A stretch of DNA of 10,317 nt from contig JAICUS010000170.1 of the NCBI GenBank assembly GCA_025935735.1, forward strand, positions 1 to 10,317, read 5' to 3'. Shown here piece by piece: positions 6,235-10,317 of the stretch. Under the pieces are notes generated by a model. That model did no database searches, was not told the DNA's origin, and saw only the letters and a program-made list of their open reading frames with translations. Source of the DNA: Solirubrobacteraceae bacterium. GTDB taxonomy: Bacteria; Actinomycetota; Thermoleophilia; Solirubrobacterales; Solirubrobacteraceae. Positions within the stretch are counted from its first letter, which is position 1; each line of letters opens with the position of its first letter. Both the position numbers and the translations under genes were made by a program.

Positions 6235-7575
6235 TCAGGCGAGCAACGTCCGCCCGCCGGAGCTCGACAGCGGGAACGTGTCGAGGTCCAGCGCGACGAC
6301 GGCGAGGTCGGCGAACAGCGCCACCTTCGCCAGGTCCTCGCGCAGGTACGGGCCGCCGTCGCGGCGGTCGAGCACGGCGAGGCAGCCGATCGTCTTGCCG
6401 TCGCGGATCAGCGGGGCGTTGGCCATCGTGTAGGGGACGTAGCCGGTGCCCGCGGCGACCTGGCGGGCGAAGCGCGGGTCCTTGCGGCACTCGGGGACGA
6501 ACACGCCCTCGCCGCTGGCCACCACGGCGCCGGCGATCCCCACGCCCGGCGGCAGCCGCATGCCGACCACCTCGGAGGCACCGGCGCCCCACGCCGCCTC
6601 GTAGACCAGCTCGCCGTTCGCCGGGTCGGTGAGCGCGATCGAGCAGGCCGCGGCGTCGAACATGCCGGCCGCCGTGCGCACGATCGCCTCCATGACCCGG
6701 CGCCGGGTGGTGTTGCGGCCGAGCGACTGGGCCAGGCTGTGGCCGCGCTCGGCGGTCAGCGGCACGCCGACCGCCTCGGCGAACGCGGACGCGGACGCGA
6801 TCCGCTGCTCGGGCAGCATCTCCAGGCCGCCCGACAGCGCCACCTTGAGCTCCGGCGGCAGGTCGGGCGCGAGCCGGTCGAGCTTGAGCACGTCGCCGTA
6901 GCGCGGCGGCGAGCCGATCAGCAGCGTCCACAGCGTGGCGGCCAGGCTGAAGATGTCGCTGGCCGCCGACACCGTGCCGCCGGCGAACACCTCGGGCGCC
7001 ATGTAGCGCGGCGTGCCGACCGCGATCGTCCCCTGGTCCTCCTCGGAGCCCAGCGCCCGGGCCACGCCGAAGTCCACCAGCACGACGCCGTCGTCGCCCA
7101 GGATCATGTTCTGCGGCTTGACGTCGCGGTGCACGATCTGCTGGCCGTGCACGTACTGCAGCGCCTCGCAGCCGTGGCGCACGTACTCGATCGCGTCGCC
7201 GATCGTCAGCCCGGGGTCCCCGGCGCGCTTGAGGATCGCCCCCAGGTCGGTCCCGTGGACGAGCTCCATGACGATGTAGAGGCCCTGCTCGTCGCTGGAG
7301 TGGTCGATGACCTTGACCACCCGCGGGTGGCTGAGGCTGGCCAGCAGGCGCGCCTCGATCTCGAAGCGGGCGGCGTGGCGGACGTCCAGCAGGCGCTTGA
7401 CCGCGACGTCCTGCCCGGTCTGGCGGTCGACGGCACGGTAGACCGCTCCCATCGCCCCGCTGGAGATGGGCGCCACGATCTCGTAGCGGCCGTTGAGGGC
7501 CTCGCCCCCGACGGCCGTCGCCTGCTGGTCGGGACGCGTCAGAGGCGGCTCGCCTCCATCAGGCCGCCTGCGCAA
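6235..7575 (-). CDS. Soluble Ser/Thr protein kinase with C-terminal GAF domain
   Basis: This PknB-like Hanks-type kinase of about 446 residues is fused to a sensor domain. Kinase domain, about residues 31-290: Gly-rich loop ISSGAMGAVY, VAVK lysine 60, alpha-C glutamate 74 (FEIEARLL), HRDVKPQN with Asp151, DFG at 168-170, GTPRYMAPE (187-195) and SDIFSLAATLW. All catalytic residues are present, so it should be active. Residues about 305-435 form a GAF domain (IVRTAAGMFDAAACSIAL, PPGVGIAGAVVASGE, NAPLIRDGKTIGCLAVLDRR), the type that binds small ligands, haem or nucleotides; the ligand is unknown. No transmembrane segment is present, so it acts in the cytoplasm, unlike PASTA-type PknB. The start is uncertain. 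The TTG at 7575 overlaps the upstream kinase by 17 bp but has no Shine-Dalgarno match. A CTG at 7542 has GGAGG 10 nt upstream. The kinase domain is unaffected either way. Being just upstream of the oxidoreductase, it may control that activity. Confidence 0.92.
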   Translation of the reverse strand: MRRRPDGGEPPLTRPDQQATAVGGEALNGRYEIVAPISSGAMGAVYRAVDRQTGQDVAVKRLLDVRHAARFEIEARLLASLSHPRVVKVIDHSSDEQGLYIVMELVHGTDLGAILKRAGDPGLTIGDAIEYVRHGCEALQYVHGQQIVHRDVKPQNMILGDDGVVLVDFGVARALGSEEDQGTIAVGTPRYMAPEVFAGGTVSAASDIFSLAATLWTLLIGSPPRYGDVLKLDRLAPDLPPELKVALSGGLEMLPEQRIASASAFAEAVGVPLTAERGHSLAQSLGRNTTRRRVMEAIVRTAAGMFDAAACSIALTDPANGELVYEAAWGAGASEVVGMRLPPGVGIAGAVVASGEGVFVPECRKDPRFARQVAAGTGYVPYTMANAPLIRDGKTIGCLAVLDRRDGGPYLREDLAKVALFADLAVVALDLDTFPLSSSGGRTLLA

Positions 7576-8398
7576 GGCAGGCCGGCGCCGGCCTGCCGAG
7601 GGCGTGGAGCATGTCGGTGACGAGCGCGCCGGCCGTCGCCGGGCGGTCCTCCGGATCCTTGGCCATCCCCGCCGCGATGACGTCGTCGAGCGCGCGCGGC
7701 AGCTCGGGCCGGCGCTCGGAGACGCTGGGCGGGGGGTCGACGATGTGGGCGTACATCACGGCGGCGTCGGTGTCGCGCACGTAGGGCACGGTACCGGTCA
7801 GCGTCTCCACCGCCAGGCAGGCGAGCCCGTAGACGTCGATGGCCGGGCCGACGCAGTCGCCGTCCAGCAGCTCCGGCGCCATGTAGTCGAGCGTGCCGAG
7901 CACCTGCCCGGGCGCCGTCAGCGCGGCGCCCTGCGGGTCGCGCGCGAGCCCGAAGTCCCCCAGGTAGACCTGCGGACCCGGGTCGAGGAGCACGTTCGCG
8001 GGCTTGACGTCGCGGTGCACGACGCCGGCCGCGTGCGCCGCGTCGAGCGCGCCGGCCACGGAGGCCAGCACGGTCATCGCGCAGTCCAGGGGCACCGGGC
8101 CGGCGACGATGAGGTTGCGCAGCGTGGCCGAGACCAGGCGCGTGGCGATGAAGAGCTCCCCGTCGAGCTCGCCCATGCCGTGGATGGGGATGATGTGGGG
8201 GTGCTCGAGGGCGGCCAGCAGCTGGCCCTCACGGCGGAAGCGCTCGCGGTACACGGGGTCGATGCCGACGTCCTCACGCAGCACCTTCAACGCGACGGCG
8301 CGTCCGGTGATGCGGTCGGTCGCCAGATAGACGACGCCCATCCGCCCTACTCCGACGATCCCCTCGATCCTGTAGTCACCGAGCTGTGGCTTATCCAT
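7559..8398 (-). CDS. Soluble kinase-only Ser/Thr protein kinase
   Basis: This 279-residue protein is essentially one Hanks-type kinase domain (about residues 9-268) with a short Ala-rich tail and no membrane segment or sensor domain. Visible residues: Gly-rich loop GVGRMGVVY (16-24), lysine 38 (VALK), alpha-C glutamate 57, HRDVKPAN (128-135) with catalytic Asp130, DFG at 148-150, an activation segment LTAPGQVLGTLDYMAPE (160-176), and DVYGLACLAVE. All key residues are intact, so activity is expected. It is the first gene of the leftward unit. The ATG at 8398 is preceded by CTCGC rather than a Shine-Dalgarno match, and a candidate promoter lies very close, so the leader would be short. It is a paralogue of the divergent kinase at 8499-9332: both have GRMGVV in the Gly loop and an LTxPGQxLGxLDYMAPE activation segment. 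Substrates are unknown; its own operon products are the first candidates. Confidence 0.93.
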   Translation of the reverse strand: MDKPQLGDYRIEGIVGVGRMGVVYLATDRITGRAVALKVLREDVGIDPVYRERFRREGQLLAALEHPHIIPIHGMGELDGELFIATRLVSATLRNLIVAGPVPLDCAMTVLASVAGALDAAHAAGVVHRDVKPANVLLDPGPQVYLGDFGLARDPQGAALTAPGQVLGTLDYMAPELLDGDCVGPAIDVYGLACLAVETLTGTVPYVRDTDAAVMYAHIVDPPPSVSERRPELPRALDDVIAAGMAKDPEDRPATAGALVTDMLHALGRPAPACLAQAA

Positions 8399-8413
8399 GC
8401 GAGATCACGGCCT

Positions 8414-8442
8414 AGTGTCGTGGGTCGACCGGCGGTTCGCAA
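8414..8442 (-). promoter_or_regulatory. Candidate sigma-70-type promoter for the leftward operon
   Basis: On the minus strand, TTGCGA (8442-8437) resembles a -35 box (4 of 6 to TTGACA). It is followed after 17 bp by GACACT (8419-8414), a poor -10 (3 of 6, including the key A and final T). A start of transcription near 8407 would give a leader of only about 8 nt before the ATG at 8398. Spacing is ideal but the -10 is weak, so this is tentative. Confidence 0.3.
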
Positions 8443-8455
8443 GTGACTGCTGGCC

Positions 8456-8477
8456 GGAAGTCCTGCACTGGAAGTCC
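8456..8477. promoter_or_regulatory. Direct repeat, candidate operator
   Basis: GGAAGTCC occurs twice, at 8456-8463 and 8470-8477, with a 14-bp period. The pair is also framed by the inverted pentamers CCGGA (8454-8458) and TCCGG (8475-8479). The second copy ends 3 bp before the candidate -10 of the rightward kinase, which is where a repressor or activator would bind. The site could act on both divergent genes. The regulator is unknown, and no transcription factor gene lies in the window. Confidence 0.35.
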
Positions 8478-8480
8478 GGG

Positions 8481-8486
8481 TATGCT
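8481..8486 (+). promoter_or_regulatory. Candidate -10 element for the rightward kinase
   Basis: TATGCT fits the actinobacterial -10 pattern TAnnnT and lies 12 bp before the ATG at 8499. The predicted transcription start near 8493 would leave a leader of about 6 nt. No good -35 is seen at 16-19 bp upstream; the GGAAGTCC repeats occupy that position, so an activator or an alternative sigma factor may be needed. Confidence 0.3.
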
Positions 8487-8498
8487 TGGCGCGCTCGC

Positions 8499-9332
8499 AT
8501 GCCTGAGATCGCGATCGAGCCCAGGCCGGGCGACTCCGTCGGTCCGTACCGGATCACCCGGTTCATCGGCCGCGGCCGCATGGGCGTGGTCTTCGAGGGC
8601 CTCGCGGACGGCGGCGAGCCGGTGGCGATCAAGGTCGTCACCACCGAGCTCTCGCAGGACGAGGTGTTCGTCCGCCGCTTCAAGCGCGAGGTCGAAGCGG
8701 CGCAGCGGATCACGCACCCGAACGTCGTGCCGGTGCTGGACGCCGGCGAGGCGGGCGGGCTGCCCTACCTCGTCCAGAAGCTGATCCCCGGCGGCTCGCT
8801 GCACGACCGCATCGCCGCCGCCGGCCGGCTGGACGTCCCCACCACGATGCGGCTGCTCACCGGCCCGGCGGAGGGGATCGACGCGCTGCACGCCAGCGGG
8901 CTCGTCCACCGCGACATCAAGCCGGCGAACATCCTGCTCGACGGCGACACGGCATTCGTGACCGACTTCGGGCTGGCCAAGGACAGTCAGGCGTCGAACC
9001 TCACCCGCCCGGGTCAGGCGCTCGGTTCGCTCGACTACATGGCGCCGGAGCAGATCCGCGGCGAGGACGTCAGCGCGGCGACCGACATCTACGCGCTCGG
9101 CTGCGTGGTGCAGGAGTGCCTGCTGGGTGGGCCGCCGTTCGGCGGGCGGCCGAGCATGCGGGTGCTGTTCGCGCACCTGCAGGAGCCGCCGCCGGACCTG
9201 TCCGAGCAGCGCCGCGACGTCGCGGCGCCGGTGGCGCGGGCGATCAACCGCGCGCTGGAGAAGGAGCCGGACGACCGCCCCGCGTCGGCCTCCGGCTACA
9301 TCCAGGGCATCGTCAGGGCAGCCGGGCTCTGA
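8499..9332 (+). CDS. Soluble kinase-only Ser/Thr protein kinase (divergent paralogue)
   Basis: This 277-residue single-domain Hanks-type kinase has no membrane segment. The ATG at 8499 is chosen over an in-frame start at 8397 because the extra 34 residues are not kinase-like, would overlap the opposite gene's start codon, and would read through the promoter region. Kinase domain, about residues 15-275: IGRGRMGVVF (23-32), lysine 45 (VAIK), alpha-C glutamate 64, HRDIKPAN (137-144) with Asp139, DFG at 156-158, activation segment LTRPGQALGSLDYMAPE (168-184), and TDIYALGC. The usual GT before the P+1 loop is GS here. All catalytic residues are present. It is the closest relative, within the window, of the leftward kinase it faces, which suggests an inverted duplication. 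There is no Shine-Dalgarno sequence. The gene ends inside the 3' end of the convergent hydrolase gene (20-bp overlap). Substrates are unknown. Confidence 0.93.
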   Translation: MPEIAIEPRPGDSVGPYRITRFIGRGRMGVVFEGLADGGEPVAIKVVTTELSQDEVFVRRFKREVEAAQRITHPNVVPVLDAGEAGGLPYLVQKLIPGGSLHDRIAAAGRLDVPTTMRLLTGPAEGIDALHASGLVHRDIKPANILLDGDTAFVTDFGLAKDSQASNLTRPGQALGSLDYMAPEQIRGEDVSAATDIYALGCVVQECLLGGPPFGGRPSMRVLFAHLQEPPPDLSEQRRDVAAPVARAINRALEKEPDDRPASASGYIQGIVRAAGL

Positions 9333-10317
9333 TCCACTTGGTGGCGTCGGCCGCGGGCGCGCCCGTGACGACGTGGCCGTGGTCGATGCCGGCGTAGGTC
9401 TTGTAGCTCACCGGCACGTGGTTCGCCGTGAAGCGCTTCACCAGGTCGTCGGTGAACGGCGGCAGGACCGTGGGGTCGGCCGTGCCCTGCTCGACCCGCA
9501 CGGGCGTCTTGATGCGCAGGTCCTCGGGATCGACCTTGGCGTTGAGGAAGGCGATCAGGGGCGTCAGGTCGGCGTCCGGCTTGAAGATCTGCGACGGCGC
9601 CAGCCCGCCCCAGGAGCTGGGGACGTCGAGCTCGCCCGAGCACTTGCTCAGGGTCTGGCCGTAGAGCGCGCTCGCCTGCGGGGAGAGCAGGCCGGCGATG
9701 CCCAGCGCCGGGTCGGCCACGTCGGCGCCGCGGATGATCAGCGAGCCGAGGCCCGTGGTCCCGCCGCCGGGCGAGTTGAGGTTGCGCGCGAGGCTGAACT
9801 GCTCGCCGATGTGCGAGGCAGGCGCGAAGGCCACGGTCCCGCGGACCTTGAGCTCGGGCGTGTACTTCGGCGCGAGGTCGGCCGCCCACAGCGCGGCGTG
9901 GCCGCCCTGGGAGTGGCCGGCGATGACGATGCGCTTCCCGATGCGCCGGTCGAGCTTGCGGGCGGCGCGGACGATGTCCAGCACGCTGCGGCCCTCGGCG
10001 AGGCCGTTGAGGTACGGGTGCGTGCCGGGCGTGCCGAGGCCCTGGTAGTCGGTGCGCAGCACGGCGTAGCCCCGCTTGAGCCACTGCTTGAGGAGGGCCG
10101 GCTCGGCCGCCGCGTCGAGGCGGGTCGGCGCGCAGGCGTCGGCGATCCCCGTCGTTCCGTGCGCCCAGGTGATGACCGGCCAGCCGTGCTTCGGCGCCTT
10201 CCCGCGCGGGACCGCGACGTCGCCCGACACCGCGACGCTCCTGCCGTCCACGCCGGTGCTGCGATAGAGCACGAGCGCGTCCCGTGCCCCGCCCTTCATC
10301 CGGTCGCGGCCGCTGAA
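9313..10317 (-). CDS. Secretory-lipase-family alpha/beta hydrolase, N-terminus cut by window edge
   Basis: The open frame continues past the right edge, so the first codons and any signal peptide are missing. An internal ATG at 10299 exists, but the bases before it remain open and in frame, and family members usually have about 50-100 more N-terminal residues, including a signal peptide. Counting from that ATG, the visible 328 residues show the oxyanion region WAHGTTG (45-51), DYQGLGTPGTHPY (84-96), nucleophile Ser130 in GHSQGG, the acid Asp275 in QGTADPTV, and His307 or His309 in YAGIDHGHV. This order and these motifs match the secretory lipase (LIP) family of alpha/beta hydrolases, which cleave triacylglycerols or other esters outside the cell. 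Two cysteines (56 and 220) could pair. It is convergent with, and overlaps by 20 bp, the rightward kinase gene. Ester substrate unknown; a non-lipase esterase is possible. Confidence 0.88.
   Translation of the reverse strand, partial: FSGRDRMKGGARDALVLYRSTGVDGRSVAVSGDVAVPRGKAPKHGWPVITWAHGTTGIADACAPTRLDAAAEPALLKQWLKRGYAVLRTDYQGLGTPGTHPYLNGLAEGRSVLDIVRAARKLDRRIGKRIVIAGHSQGGHAALWAADLAPKYTPELKVRGTVAFAPASHIGEQFSLARNLNSPGGGTTGLGSLIIRGADVADPALGIAGLLSPQASALYGQTLSKCSGELDVPSSWGGLAPSQIFKPDADLTPLIAFLNAKVDPEDLRIKTPVRVEQGTADPTVLPPFTDDLVKRFTANHVPVSYKTYAGIDHGHVVTGAPAADATKWIRARLP

Larger units (their letters stand above)
8399..8498. promoter_or_regulatory. Divergent intergenic region between two kinase genes
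   Basis: These 100 bp are the only clear divergent promoter region in the window and must drive both the six-gene leftward unit and the rightward kinase, unless transcription enters from further away. It holds the candidate promoters and direct repeat listed separately. Both flanking start codons sit in the same context, CTCGCATG, with no Shine-Dalgarno sequence, which suggests short-leader or leaderless-like translation. Confidence 0.6.

Noticed and set aside
4628..6433. Rightward open frame of about 600 codons opposite the GMC oxidoreductase
   Set aside because: Low-complexity Arg/Ala/Val/His translation; the opposite strand encodes complete GMC motifs.
6205..7620. Rightward open frame opposite the GAF kinase
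   Set aside because: No domain signal; it is the complement of an intact kinase with HRD and DFG motifs.
8397..8498. 34-residue N-terminal extension of the rightward kinase
   Set aside because: It would cover the divergent promoter region and the start codon of the opposite gene, and it adds sequence unlike any kinase N-terminus.

Overview
The window is very GC-rich DNA with dense, tightly abutting genes, GTG/TTG starts and almost no intergenic space. The gene content points to a soil-type actinobacterium: soluble PknB-like Ser/Thr kinases, a cholesterol-oxidase-like GMC oxidoreductase, a secretory-lipase-family hydrolase, and a secreted beta-solenoid protein. The C-terminal module of that last protein (residues about 760-969, with a 'DRCDGT' core) resembles one I recall from Solirubrobacterales/Thermoleophilia secreted proteins. 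That placement is an inference from style and content, not from a marker gene.

Layout. A 170-bp imperfect palindrome (15-184) fills the left end and contains the stop codon of the first gene. From 8398 down to 181, six genes run leftward in what looks like one transcription unit: a kinase-only Ser/Thr kinase (7559-8398), a Ser/Thr kinase with a C-terminal GAF domain (6235-7575), a GMC oxidoreductase (4496-6187), a 209-residue soluble companion protein (3870-4499), a polytopic membrane protein with HIHH and DE/LDDVYW motifs (3146-3883), and a secreted three-module beta-solenoid protein (181-3090). Junctions are a 17-bp overlap, a 47-bp gap, a 4-bp ATGA overlap, a 14-bp overlap and a 55-bp gap. 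A 100-bp divergent region (8399-8498) separates this unit from a third, rightward kinase (8499-9332), a paralogue of the first. That kinase converges, with a 20-bp overlap, on a leftward secretory-lipase-like alpha/beta hydrolase cut off by the right edge (9313-10317).

How the genes may work together (inference). The tight oxidoreductase/companion/membrane-protein chain suggests a redox reaction on a hydrophobic alcohol or sterol-like substrate, done by GMC plus companion near the membrane. The two co-transcribed kinases could adjust this output in response to a ligand or redox state sensed by the GAF domain. The secreted solenoid protein and lipase would act outside the cell. No CRISPR, tRNA, rRNA, transposase or phage gene is visible, and no stretch over 300 bases lacks a gene.
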